Shown here: one piece after another, positions 6,978 to 15,679 of the stretch
Layout of the letters: every line of letters begins with the position of its first letter
Position numbering within the stretch: the first letter of the stretch is position 1
NCBI GenBank assembly: GCA_944386725.1
Contig: CALXCE010000006.1
Location: 1-55,805, forward strand
Source of the DNA: an uncultured Clostridia bacterium
Lineage (GTDB): Bacteria > Bacillota > Clostridia > TANB77 > CAG-508
Reading direction: 5' to 3'
Length of the DNA stretch: 55,805 nucleotides
The notes under the pieces: model-generated
Seen by the model: the letters and a program-made list of their open reading frames with translations, nothing else
Databases searched by the model: none
Told to the model about the DNA's origin: nothing
Made by a program: the position numbers and the translations under genes

Positions 6978-9431
6978 ATGACATACAAATTTACAAACAG
7001 AGCCAAAAAGGCAATTGAATTAGCAAATGAAGCAGCTATTGAATTAGGACATAATTATATTGGAACAGAGCATATTCTTTATGGATTGACAAAAGAAGGA
7101 ATGGGAGTAGCTTCTAAAGTATTAGGAAATCAAGAAGTTACGCCAGATGGAATTATCGATAAAATCGTAGAATTGATTGGACAAGAAGCCCCAATTACTC
7201 AAACATTAGGATTTACCCCAAGAACAAAACGTGTTATTGAAAATGCTTTTATGGAAGCAAGAAAATTAGGTTATAACTATATTGGAACAGAGCATTTATT
7301 GATTGGAATTCTAAGAGAAGGAGATTGTATTGCAGCAAGAATTTTATTAGAATTAAATGTTAATATTCCAAAGTTATATAATGAAATTATAAAAGTAATA
7401 AATGAGGGAGAAGATCTATCAGGAGAAGAAAATGGTAATCATTCAGAATATAAGAAAGGAAGTTATAACCAAACTACTACGTTAAATCAATTTGGCGAGG
7501 ACCTAACGAAAAAAGCAGCGGAAGGTAAATTAGACCCTATTATAGGAAGAAAAGAAGAAATTGAAAGAGTTATTCAAATTTTATCTAGAAGAACGAAAAA
7601 TAATCCTTGTCTAATTGGTGAACCAGGTGTTGGTAAAACAGCGGTTGTAGAAGGATTAGCCCAAAAAATTATGCTAGGTGATGTTCCAGAAATACTAAAA
7701 GACAAAAGAGTGGTGGCGATGGACATATCAGGAATGGTAGCAGGGGCAAAATATAGAGGGGATTTCGAAGAAAGAATAAAAAAAGCATTATCAGAAGTAA
7801 AAAAAGCAGGAGATATTATTTTATTTATTGACGAAATCCATACCATTGTTGGAGCAGGTGCGGCAGAAGGAGCCATTGATGCTGCTAATATTTTAAAACC
7901 ATTATTAGCAAGAGGAGAAATTCAATTAGTAGGAGCCACAACTTTAAATGAATATAGAAAGTATATTGAAAAAGATGCAGCATTAGAGAGAAGATTTAGC
8001 CCGGTTAATGTAAATGAGCCAAGTGAAAAAGATACCATAAAAATATTAAAAGGAATTCGAGACAAATATGAAGCACATCATGGTGTTAAAATTACGGATG
8101 AAGCAATTGAAGCAGCAGTGACAATGTCAGTACGTTATATTAATGACAGATTTTTACCAGATAAAGCAATTGACTTAATTGATGAAGCAGCCTCTAGAGC
8201 AAAATTAAAAACCTATACTGAGCCAGATAATTTAAAAGAATTGGAAGATCAAATTGAAGAAACAAAAAAAGACAAAGAAGAAGCAGTCAGAACGCAAAAA
8301 TTTGAAAAGGCAGCAAGCTTAAGAGATAAAGAAAAAGAATTAAAAGAAACCTATGAAAAGGAACAAAAGAAATGGAAAAACAAAAATACAAAGCAAGTGA
8401 CGAATATAACTGAAGAAAACATAGCAGAAGTGATTAGTAATTGGACTGGAATACCAGCCAGCAAAATAACAGAAGATGAAAATGTTAGATTAAAAAATCT
8501 TGAAAAAAACCTTCATGAAAGAGTAATTGGTCAAAATGAAGCAGTAGAAGCAGTAGCTAAAGCAATTCGTAGAGGAAGGGTTGGATTAAAAGACCCAAAA
8601 AGACCAATTGGTTCCTTCTTATTTTTAGGACCAACTGGGGTTGGTAAAACAGAATTGTCAAAAGCCTTAGCAGAATCCTTATTCGGCGATGAAAATGCTA
8701 TGATAAGAATCGATATGTCTGAATTTATGGAACCACACTCTGTATCTAAACTAATTGGTTCACCTCCAGGATATGTGGGATTTGATGAAGGAGGACAATT
8801 AACAGAAAAAATAAGAAGAAAACCATATTCTGTCATCTTATTTGATGAAATTGAGAAAGCACATCCAGATGTAATGAATATGTTATTACAAATATTAGAA
8901 GATGGACGTTTAACAGACAGTCAAGGAAGAACCGTAAATTTCAAAAATACAGTTATTATTATGACTTCTAATATTGGTGCTAGATTAATTACAGACAAAA
9001 AAGCACTGGGATTTAGTAAAGCTGCAACAAATGGAGAAGAAGACGCTAAACAGGAATATGAAGAAACCAAAAAAGAAGTAATGGAAGCTCTAAAAAAAGA
9101 GTTAAGACCTGAATTTATTAACCGTATTGATGAAATCATTGTATTCCATAAACTAACCGATAAGGAAATTAGTCAAATTATTGATATTATGCTAAAAGAA
9201 GTAACTAAGAGATTAGAGGCTCAAAAAATAAAAATTGAATTAGAACCAGAAGTGAAGGAATTAATTGCTAGTAAAGGCATTGATAAAAACTTTGGAGCGA
9301 GACCGCTTAGAAGAACCATTCAAAGTGTGTTAGAGGATAAATTAGCAGAGGAAATTTTAGATGGAAATTTAAAGAAAAATAAGTTGGCTAAGATAGGGGT
9401 AAAAGAAGAAAAAATTGTAGTAAAAAAATAG
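6978..9431 (+). CDS. clpC: ATP-dependent Clp protease ATPase subunit ClpC
   Basis: The 817-residue AAA+ unfoldase has two N-terminal Clp-N repeats (about 1-145), AAA-1 with Walker A GEPGVGKT near 212 and Walker B ILFIDEIH, a middle coiled coil with a UVR motif (about 425-460) that contacts McsB, and AAA-2 with GPTGVGKT near 550 and a C-terminal D2 domain. It delivers arginine-phosphorylated substrates to ClpP. GGAG at 6964-6967 supports ATG 6978. Last gene of the CtsR operon. Confidence 0.97.
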   Translation: MTYKFTNRAKKAIELANEAAIELGHNYIGTEHILYGLTKEGMGVASKVLGNQEVTPDGIIDKIVELIGQEAPITQTLGFTPRTKRVIENAFMEARKLGYNYIGTEHLLIGILREGDCIAARILLELNVNIPKLYNEIIKVINEGEDLSGEENGNHSEYKKGSYNQTTTLNQFGEDLTKKAAEGKLDPIIGRKEEIERVIQILSRRTKNNPCLIGEPGVGKTAVVEGLAQKIMLGDVPEILKDKRVVAMDISGMVAGAKYRGDFEERIKKALSEVKKAGDIILFIDEIHTIVGAGAAEGAIDAANILKPLLARGEIQLVGATTLNEYRKYIEKDAALERRFSPVNVNEPSEKDTIKILKGIRDKYEAHHGVKITDEAIEAAVTMSVRYINDRFLPDKAIDLIDEAASRAKLKTYTEPDNLKELEDQIEETKKDKEEAVRTQKFEKAASLRDKEKELKETYEKEQKKWKNKNTKQVTNITEENIAEVISNWTGIPASKITEDENVRLKNLEKNLHERVIGQNEAVEAVAKAIRRGRVGLKDPKRPIGSFLFLGPTGVGKTELSKALAESLFGDENAMIRIDMSEFMEPHSVSKLIGSPPGYVGFDEGGQLTEKIRRKPYSVILFDEIEKAHPDVMNMLLQILEDGRLTDSQGRTVNFKNTVIIMTSNIGARLITDKKALGFSKAATNGEEDAKQEYEETKKEVMEALKKELRPEFINRIDEIIVFHKLTDKEISQIIDIMLKEVTKRLEAQKIKIELEPEVKELIASKGIDKNFGARPLRRTIQSVLEDKLAEEILDGNLKKNKLAKIGVKEEKIVVKK

Positions 9432-9540
9432 TTGTTAACAGAAAAAAGCGAAAAAGAAAAAAGAAAATCGAAATATAGGACTTATTGCGATGAAAATATG
9501 GAAAAAAGTCTTGAAATTAAAGAAAAAACATAGTAAAATA

Positions 9541-9575
9541 ATGCAAATACAGTTTTTATTGTATTTGCATTTTTT
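9541..9575 (+). terminator. Terminator of ctsR-clpC operon
   Basis: A perfect 10-bp stem ATGCAAATAC / GTATTTGCAT followed by six T. It may also serve the convergent gene at 9588. Confidence 0.9.
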
Positions 9576-9587
9576 ATATCATAATAG

Positions 9588-9857
9588 TTATTTTTTATTT
9601 TTATCATCTTTTTTTATCACATTATAATATTTATCATCAGTAAAACCTGCTAACCAAGAAGGAGAAACTTGAAAATAATGTGCAATTTTGGCAATACCAC
9701 TTGGACCAATTTTTAGAGTTTGACCATGTGCATATTTAAATACCGTACTTTTAGCTTTATAACCTAATCCTTCAGCAATTATTTCATAAGTAGAATTAGA
9801 TTCTTCTATTAATTCTTTTAGTCTTTCGATAAAAATTTTGTCAAAAATTTCGTCCAA
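9588..9857 (-). CDS. Small helix-turn-helix (XRE-like) regulator
   Basis: The 89-residue product has a Cro/C1-type HTH: YEIIAEGLGYKAKSTVFKYA, then a region LKIGPSGIAKIAHYFQVSPSWLAGF (given here only as family-like) typical of phage-style repressors. The start is TTG at 9857, supported by AGGAGG upstream. It is divergent from the HTH gene at 10110 and could regulate it, but no operator is evident. Confidence 0.7.
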   Translation of the reverse strand: MDEIFDKIFIERLKELIEESNSTYEIIAEGLGYKAKSTVFKYAHGQTLKIGPSGIAKIAHYFQVSPSWLAGFTDDKYYNVIKKDDKNKK

Positions 9858-10046
9858 TATAAAAACCTCCTATAAGACATTATAGTAAAATTATAACATT
9901 TCCTTTAACTTTTGTAAATAAAAAGTAAAAAAAAGATTTTTATTTAAAAATCTTATATCTAATTATTTGTACACCAAAAACAACATAATTCAAATGAATT
10001 TTTGTAAAAAGTAACATAAAAACTATAACAATAACATCAAAAATTA

Positions 10047-10075
10047 TTGACAAAAGAAGAAAAATGTTGTATTAT
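10047..10075 (+). promoter_or_regulatory. Promoter of HTH gene
   Basis: Consensus TTGACA (10047-10052), a 17-base spacer and TATTAT (10070-10075), ending 34 bases before the gene start. Confidence 0.75.
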
Positions 10076-10109
10076 GTTTTCTAATAGGAAACAAATGAAA
10101 GGAGAAAAG

Positions 10110-10358
10110 ATGGAACCAGAAGTAGTAGGAAAGAGAGTCATCAAATTAATGAAAGAGCATAAAATGGAAATAGAAGAATTAGCTAAGAAAATGAATTTAA
10201 AACAAACAGTCTTAAAAGATAAACTAGAAGGAAAAGAAGAATTTTATTTAGAAGAAATGATAAAAATAAAAAATATTTTTCATTTAGACACGAAAAGTTG
10301 TGATGAAATATTTTTTCAAGAAACGACAGAAAGTAAAAAAAATATGACAACAAAGTAA
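10110..10358 (+). CDS. Small helix-turn-helix protein
   Basis: An 82-residue protein with an XRE-type HTH: EELAKKMNLKQTVLKDKLEG at about residues 20-39 and a C-terminal helix with IKNIFHLD. ATG 10110 is chosen because AAAGGAGA at 10098-10105 precedes it; the longer upstream reading would cross the promoter -10. Targets are unknown. Confidence 0.65.
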   Translation: MEPEVVGKRVIKLMKEHKMEIEELAKKMNLKQTVLKDKLEGKEEFYLEEMIKIKNIFHLDTKSCDEIFFQETTESKKNMTTK

Positions 10359-10440
10359 GTTTCATATAAGAAAATGTACGTTTCATAAAAAAAAACAGGA
10401 AAAATAGATTTTTATCGTATAATTTTGCGAGGAGGATATT

Positions 10441-10881
10441 GTGGAAAAGCGAAATAAATTACCAATTAGTGTCCAATTGATATTAGAAAATGAAGACAAG
10501 ATACTTTTAATGAAGAGAAAGAATACAGGTTATGAAGATGGTAAATACTCTTTACCAGGAGGACATGTAGAGCCTAATGAGGAAATTAGAAAAGCATTAA
10601 TAAGAGAAGCACAAGAAGAGATAGGCATTCATATAGAGGTGCAAGACGTGGAATTTTATAAAGTAATAAATCGAAAAGTTAATACAGAACAAGAATATGT
10701 CGATTTTATTTTTAAAGCAAATCATTGGACAGGAAATGTTACAAATGAGGAAAAAGATAAATGTGAAGAAATAATTTGGGTAAATAAAAAAGAAATTCCA
10801 GAAAATACATTAAACTTTATTCCTCAAATACTAAAAAATAATGAATCACCTTATTTACCCTATAACTGGGAGGAAAATTGA
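10441..10881 (+). CDS. NUDIX hydrolase
   Basis: The 146-residue protein contains a complete Nudix box (GX5EX7REUXEEXGU) at about residues 41-63, including REAQEEIGI, which binds Mg2+ for hydrolysis of nucleoside diphosphate-linked compounds. The substrate is unknown; 8-oxo-dGTP-type sanitisers have this size. The start is GTG, eight bases after GAGGAGG. It is the first gene of a tight five-gene operon; the next start codon follows its stop by one base. Confidence 0.88.
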   Translation: MEKRNKLPISVQLILENEDKILLMKRKNTGYEDGKYSLPGGHVEPNEEIRKALIREAQEEIGIHIEVQDVEFYKVINRKVNTEQEYVDFIFKANHWTGNVTNEEKDKCEEIIWVNKKEIPENTLNFIPQILKNNESPYLPYNWEEN

Positions 10882-10882
10882 T

Positions 10883-11782
10883 ATGAAGAAAAATACAAGT
10901 GCAATTATAATTTATGATACAGAAGAAGATACCTATGATATTCGATTAAGAAATCCATTATCTGTATGTTGGCAAATCACAACAAAATGTAATTTAAATT
11001 GCAAATATTGTTTATCGGATTCAGGAGTAGAAGGAAAGTATGGTTTAGAAACAAAAGATGCCATAAAAATCATTAATCAATTAGGTAAAATGGGAATTAA
11101 TAGATTAGATTTTACAGGAGGTGAACCATTACTTAGAAAAGATTTACAAAAACTTATTCAATGTGCTAAATACAATCATATCAATACCATTGTTACAACC
11201 AATACTACTTTATTAAACAAAGAAAACATAAAAGCTTTGAAATTAGCTGATTTGGTGCAAATCAGTGTAGATGGACCAAAACAAATTCATAATGAACAAA
11301 GACAAAATGAAGTATTTGATAAAACCATTGAAAATATAAAAAGATTAAAAAAAGAAGGTTGCAAAATTCGACTAAATAGCTTTATCTACAATTCTAATAA
11401 ACAGTATGTAGACTATTTAATTAATTTATCAAAAGAATTAGATGTGTTTTCCCATTTGTTTATTATTTTCACACCACAAGGAAGAGGAAAAGACCATTTA
11501 GAAGAAATCATACCAGAAAAAGAAGTAGAAAAGATAAAAGAGAAAGTTATCACTTGTAGAAAAAAAGAAAACAGAAATATTAGATTATATGATTATAATG
11601 AATACATTCATTCTTGTGTACTATTAACACCAACTGGTGATGTGATATCACAAGGATTTTATGAAGAAGACTCAATTAAGGTAGGAAATATATTACAAGA
11701 ATCATTAGAAGAAATATTTGAGAATGAAATATTTGATCATCCAACTCATGTATTACATTATTTACAGAGGAGGGCAAAATAA
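10883..11782 (+). CDS. Radical SAM protein
   Basis: The 299-residue enzyme has the radical SAM cluster motif CNLNCKYC at about residues 37-44 and a GGEP motif (FTGGEPLL near 82) that binds SAM. The C-terminus has isolated cysteines (VITCRK and IHSCVLL) and a GDVISQGFY segment resembling the end of SPASM/twitch proteins. A GGAGG lies just before ATG 10883. The stop overlaps the next start (TAATG). The substrate is unknown. Confidence 0.85.
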   Translation: MKKNTSAIIIYDTEEDTYDIRLRNPLSVCWQITTKCNLNCKYCLSDSGVEGKYGLETKDAIKIINQLGKMGINRLDFTGGEPLLRKDLQKLIQCAKYNHINTIVTTNTTLLNKENIKALKLADLVQISVDGPKQIHNEQRQNEVFDKTIENIKRLKKEGCKIRLNSFIYNSNKQYVDYLINLSKELDVFSHLFIIFTPQGRGKDHLEEIIPEKEVEKIKEKVITCRKKENRNIRLYDYNEYIHSCVLLTPTGDVISQGFYEEDSIKVGNILQESLEEIFENEIFDHPTHVLHYLQRRAK

Positions 11783-12738
11783 TGGTAGACGTAACCGACA
11801 ATACGATGTTATCAAATGGAGTTTTAATTGATAATAAATTTTTTCCTAAAAAAAATTTACAGTCTGGAACTCTTAGAATTGTGCTTACCACACAATGCAA
11901 TTATAAATGTAAATATTGTTTTGCAGAAGGAGAACAAAACAAACAGATTAGAATCATACCATTAGAAAAACTAAAGCCAATTTTAAAGACATCTAAAGAA
12001 TTTGGAATCAATAAAATAAAGCTAACAGGTGGAGAGCCTCTTTTATATCCAGAAATGGAAGCACTACTAGAATATATTAGACAAATAGATATACCATATG
12101 TAGATTTAACAACTAATATATCTTTGCTAAATGAAAAAAACATTAAATTATTAAATAAATATCAAGTAAATGCATTAACATTAAGCCTCAATACACTAGA
12201 AAAAGAAAAATATGAATATTTAAGTGGTTTTTCAAATTTTGATTTAATAAAAGAGAATTTAGAAAGAACCATTCAAGAATTTAAAGGAAAAATTAGAGTA
12301 AATTGTGTCATTTTTGATGAGAAATACAAGGAAAAAGATTATCAATCTATCATTCATTTATGTCAAGAAAACAATTTAGGAATGAGACTGATAGAACCAT
12401 CTGTTGTAGATGGGTTTCCAATTACTTACACCAAAGAAAAATTTAAAAAATTCACCAATCAATTGAGGAAAAAAGCAGAAAGAGTAATTGAATCAGACTG
12501 TAATTCCGTAGAATATCTATTTTTTGGAAATTGGTATTTAACGATTATGCATAGTTTATGTGACAATAGAATTTGCGAAGCTTGCCCCAAATATATGTAT
12601 ATTCGTATTACATCAGATTTAAAATTCAAACCATGCTTGTCAAGAAGAGACACAGAAATACCAATTGATTTAGAAAATGAGCAAACAATAGAGCAATCTT
12701 TCATACAAGCAATTAATTATATGGGGGTTGGTATATAA
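11782..12738 (+). CDS. MoaA-like radical SAM protein
   Basis: The 318-residue protein has CNYKCKYC at about residues 39-46, KLTGGEPLL near 77-85, and a C-terminal cluster region LCDNRICEACPKY ... KPCLSRR resembling the second 4Fe-4S site of MoaA (GTP 3',8-cyclase). MoaA's CxxC-x13-C arrangement is only partly matched and the conserved C-terminal GG is not evident, so it may act on another substrate. It overlaps the preceding radical SAM gene by one base, and the next gene starts right at its stop. Confidence 0.78.
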   Translation: MVDVTDNTMLSNGVLIDNKFFPKKNLQSGTLRIVLTTQCNYKCKYCFAEGEQNKQIRIIPLEKLKPILKTSKEFGINKIKLTGGEPLLYPEMEALLEYIRQIDIPYVDLTTNISLLNEKNIKLLNKYQVNALTLSLNTLEKEKYEYLSGFSNFDLIKENLERTIQEFKGKIRVNCVIFDEKYKEKDYQSIIHLCQENNLGMRLIEPSVVDGFPITYTKEKFKKFTNQLRKKAERVIESDCNSVEYLFFGNWYLTIMHSLCDNRICEACPKYMYIRITSDLKFKPCLSRRDTEIPIDLENEQTIEQSFIQAINYMGVGI

Positions 12739-13377
12739 ATGAAGATGTCAAAAATAGAAGGACTGAAAATGCTACAGATATTAGATTTTCCAACTATAGA
12801 ACAAATTGATTCCAATTTATTAGATGAAAATAGTCAAGTATTAAAAGAAGGATTAAGTGTAAGAACATCACCTAAAAAAGATTTAACAAGTAATGTTTAC
12901 CTACCATCCATTCATAATTGTACCGACCTAAATGAACTAAGAAAATTTATAGAAGAATATAAAAATGAATATCATATTATTGTACATAAAACAGTCAAAC
13001 CAAAACAAATAGGTTCTGTTTCTCGATATGAAGTAGGAGCAGATAAACTAGTGATTGAAATTTTTGAAGACTTTGAGAAAAGAAAACAGGGCATCATAAA
13101 AAATAGAGTGACTTTACCAGTTATGGGAGAAAAATTTGCCATCAGTCAATTACAAATCGATAATGAGGATCCACAAGAATTTAAAGTATTTAGTAACGTG
13201 ATTAAAGAGGTAAGATATATGCCATTTAAAAAGTTTGATGCAGAATTTGTGGTAGAGGATGGAAAAGTACTTTTTACAGATTTAACAATACAAGGTAGAG
13301 AAGATACTGAATATGCAGAAGAAATAAGAAGAAAAGCACAACAAAGAGATGAAATAAGAAAGGAAGTAGAAAGATAA
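12739..13377 (+). CDS. Uncharacterised protein of the radical SAM / ProRS operon
   Basis: The 212-residue product is not firmly recognised. The central part (EGLSVRTSP, then YHIIVHKTV and LVIEIFEDF) vaguely recalls ATP-grasp proteins of the PEP-synthase/PPDK type, where a basic RS/T motif binds nucleotide; this is weak. The C-terminus is a charged helix. The start directly follows the stop of the MoaA-like gene, and proS follows after 23 bases, so it very probably works in the same pathway. Confidence 0.6.
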   Translation: MKMSKIEGLKMLQILDFPTIEQIDSNLLDENSQVLKEGLSVRTSPKKDLTSNVYLPSIHNCTDLNELRKFIEEYKNEYHIIVHKTVKPKQIGSVSRYEVGADKLVIEIFEDFEKRKQGIIKNRVTLPVMGEKFAISQLQIDNEDPQEFKVFSNVIKEVRYMPFKKFDAEFVVEDGKVLFTDLTIQGREDTEYAEEIRRKAQQRDEIRKEVER

Positions 13378-13400
13378 TAAATAAGAGGAGTGAAAAATAA

Positions 13401-14780
13401 ATGAAATTATCAAAAGCAGGAATAAAAACAGCAAGAATAAAAGAAGTAGACCCCAATTATCCAGCTCAAGATATTTTATTACAAAGTGGACAATTATCAC
13501 AATATGGAAGTGGCATTTATGGATATCATAATGTACCATTAAAAGTAAAACAAAGAATTGAAGAAATTATAAGAAAAGAATTAGAAGCAAAAGATTGTAT
13601 AGAGGTTGAATTACCTACATTACAACCCAGAGAAATTTGGGAAGAATCAGGTAGATGGGATAGATATACAAAGGATGGAACAATGCTTACTGTCAAATCA
13701 AGAAAAGGCGAATTTGGATTATCTCCGACAGCAGAAGAAGCTATCGTAGATTTTGCAAGAGAACAAATTTCATCTCATAAAAAATTACCTATTATTTATT
13801 ATCAAATTGGAGAAAAATATAGAGATGAATTACGAAATAGAGGTTGTTTATTAAGAGGAAAAAGTTTTCTTATGATGGATGCCTATAGTTTTAATAAAAG
13901 AGAAGAAGACTTACAACAATCTTATGATACGGTAAAAGATGCTTATATGAAAATATTTAAACAATTAGGATTAGAGGCAATGCCAGTTGCAGCAGAAAGT
14001 GGAGCCATAGGAGGAAATAAATCAGAAGAATTTATGGTATTATCTGATATAGGAGAAGATAATGTTTTAGTAGACGAAGAACAAAAAAAAGGTTTTAATG
14101 AAGAAGTGCTGGAAAGACCAGATTATGAAGAGTACTTGAGAAATGAATATGGCATAAAAGATATCGATGCATTAAAAAAGAAAAAAGCCATAGAATTAGG
14201 GCATATATTTCAATTAGGAACAAAGTATTCAGAATCTATGAATGCAAATTATGTAGACAAAAAAAATCAGCAAAATCCGTTTTATATGGGATGTTATGGA
14301 ATAGGAGTAAGTAGAACACTAGCAACGATTTATGAAAAAAGTTTAATACGAGATGAAAAAGGAAACCCAGGCATATCCTTACCAGTTAATTTAGCTCCCT
14401 ATTTACTACATATCATATCCAAAGGAGAAGAAAAAGGAAAAAGAGCAGAAACTCTTTATGAAGTGTTAAAAGAACATAATATTGAAAGTATATTAGATGA
14501 TAGAGAGGAAGGTAGTATTGGCAGTAAAATACGTGATTGTCAAATACTAGGAACACCTTATATTGGAATACTAGGAGATAGAACAAAGGAAGACGAAATA
14601 GAAGTTCAAGTATCAAGCACAGGAGAAAAAAAGGTATTAAAAATGGCAGAATTAGTGTTAGCCTTAAAGAAATTAGAAAGAGATAGAAAAACAAATCCAA
14701 ATGCTCGATTGGAGGATTATTGGGAAATTAGTAAACAAGAAAAAGAAGAGAGGCAAGAAGAAAAAGAAATCTCTATATAA
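13401..14780 (+). CDS. proS: Prolyl-tRNA synthetase, short form without editing insert
   Basis: The 459-residue class II synthetase shows motif 1 (LPTLQPREIWEESGRW, about 72-87), motif 2 (RDELRNRGCLLRGKSF, about 143-158) and motif 3 (MGCYGIGVSRTLA, about 295-307), plus a C-terminal anticodon-binding domain (SILDDREEGSIGSK). Motifs 2 and 3 are about 135 residues apart, leaving no room for the large editing domain of standard bacterial ProRS. AGAGGAG at 13384-13390 supports the start. Being cotranscribed with NUDIX and two radical SAM genes is unusual; whether another ProRS exists in the genome is unknown. Confidence 0.88.
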   Translation: MKLSKAGIKTARIKEVDPNYPAQDILLQSGQLSQYGSGIYGYHNVPLKVKQRIEEIIRKELEAKDCIEVELPTLQPREIWEESGRWDRYTKDGTMLTVKSRKGEFGLSPTAEEAIVDFAREQISSHKKLPIIYYQIGEKYRDELRNRGCLLRGKSFLMMDAYSFNKREEDLQQSYDTVKDAYMKIFKQLGLEAMPVAAESGAIGGNKSEEFMVLSDIGEDNVLVDEEQKKGFNEEVLERPDYEEYLRNEYGIKDIDALKKKKAIELGHIFQLGTKYSESMNANYVDKKNQQNPFYMGCYGIGVSRTLATIYEKSLIRDEKGNPGISLPVNLAPYLLHIISKGEEKGKRAETLYEVLKEHNIESILDDREEGSIGSKIRDCQILGTPYIGILGDRTKEDEIEVQVSSTGEKKVLKMAELVLALKKLERDRKTNPNARLEDYWEISKQEKEERQEEKEISI

Positions 14781-14790
14781 TATTATAGTA

Positions 14791-14813
14791 GAAGCTGTTA
14801 ATAGCTTCTTTTT
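14791..14813. terminator. Bidirectional terminator
   Basis: GAAGCT (14791-14796) pairs with AGCTTC (14803-14808), followed by T-rich sequence, between convergent proS and the tyrosine phosphatase gene. Confidence 0.65.
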
Positions 14814-15524
14814 CTATATATTTTCTAAATATTTATCTTTTATTTTTGTTATATCTTCATTTGTAATACCTATTTTTATTAAGTAATTATTTATGGTTGT
14901 ATATTTTTCGTAAAAACAATCTAAAAATTGTTCCATATATTCTGGCTTTGGTGTTATAATTTCTCTTATTTTTTTGTTAGTAGAATTTTTTTCGAATTCT
15001 TTTAATTTATTTTTTAAATATAGACTTGATAATGTGTAATTTTCAACAATATCTTGTCTTTTTATTCCTAATGTCATTAATATTAAAGCTGTAACGACAC
15101 CTGTTCTATCTTTACCAGCATTGCAAAAATACAAAATACCTTGTTCGTTTTTTACTAAAACTTTAAAAATATTATGTATTGTATTTGTGCCATCTAACAT
15201 TTTCATATAAGAAATAGGAACATCTTTACATGTGTTTGGTACTTTTCCATCTCCATTTATTTTATAATGAAGTAATTTAAAATCTTTATTATTTTCAAAA
15301 ACAGATTTTTTATTTTTAATTTCTTCTTGACTTCTCAAATCAATTACAGTTCTTATTCCAATTTTTTTTAGATATTCTATGTCATTTTGAGTTATACAGT
15401 TTGGTAAATTACTTCGAATAATTTTTTGATATTGTATTCTTTTATTATCTCCAACTAAATAGCCACCTATATCCCTCATGTTTTCTATAGAATCAACTAG
15501 ATATCTTATCATAATATATTGCAT
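14814..15524 (-). CDS. Tyrosine-protein phosphatase (PTP family)
   Basis: The 236-residue protein has the CX5R P-loop CNAGKDRTG at about residues 136-144, and an N-terminal NMRDIGGY motif with VIDLRSQEE typical of PF13350-type bacterial tyrosine phosphatases. These dephosphorylate phosphotyrosine or lipid-like substrates; the target is unknown. GAAAGG precedes ATG 15524 by about seven bases. No signal peptide is seen. Confidence 0.85.
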   Translation of the reverse strand: MQYIMIRYLVDSIENMRDIGGYLVGDNKRIQYQKIIRSNLPNCITQNDIEYLKKIGIRTVIDLRSQEEIKNKKSVFENNKDFKLLHYKINGDGKVPNTCKDVPISYMKMLDGTNTIHNIFKVLVKNEQGILYFCNAGKDRTGVVTALILMTLGIKRQDIVENYTLSSLYLKNKLKEFEKNSTNKKIREIITPKPEYMEQFLDCFYEKYTTINNYLIKIGITNEDITKIKDKYLENI

Positions 15525-15620
15525 TCATAACCTTTCTATATAATTTATTTTAAATGATGTAAATAGAATAGCATGAATTACAAAAAAAATCAAATAACTT
15601 AACAAAAAAGATTTTGAATA

Positions 15621-15648
15621 TTGCAAAAGCAAAAAAACGTGATATAAT
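15621..15648 (+). promoter_or_regulatory. Promoter of dxs
   Basis: TTGCAA (15621-15626), a 16-base spacer, TATAAT (15643-15648); the gene starts 31 bases downstream. Confidence 0.7.
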
Positions 15649-15679
15649 AAGCTCACAAAATAGAAAAATAGGTGATATC

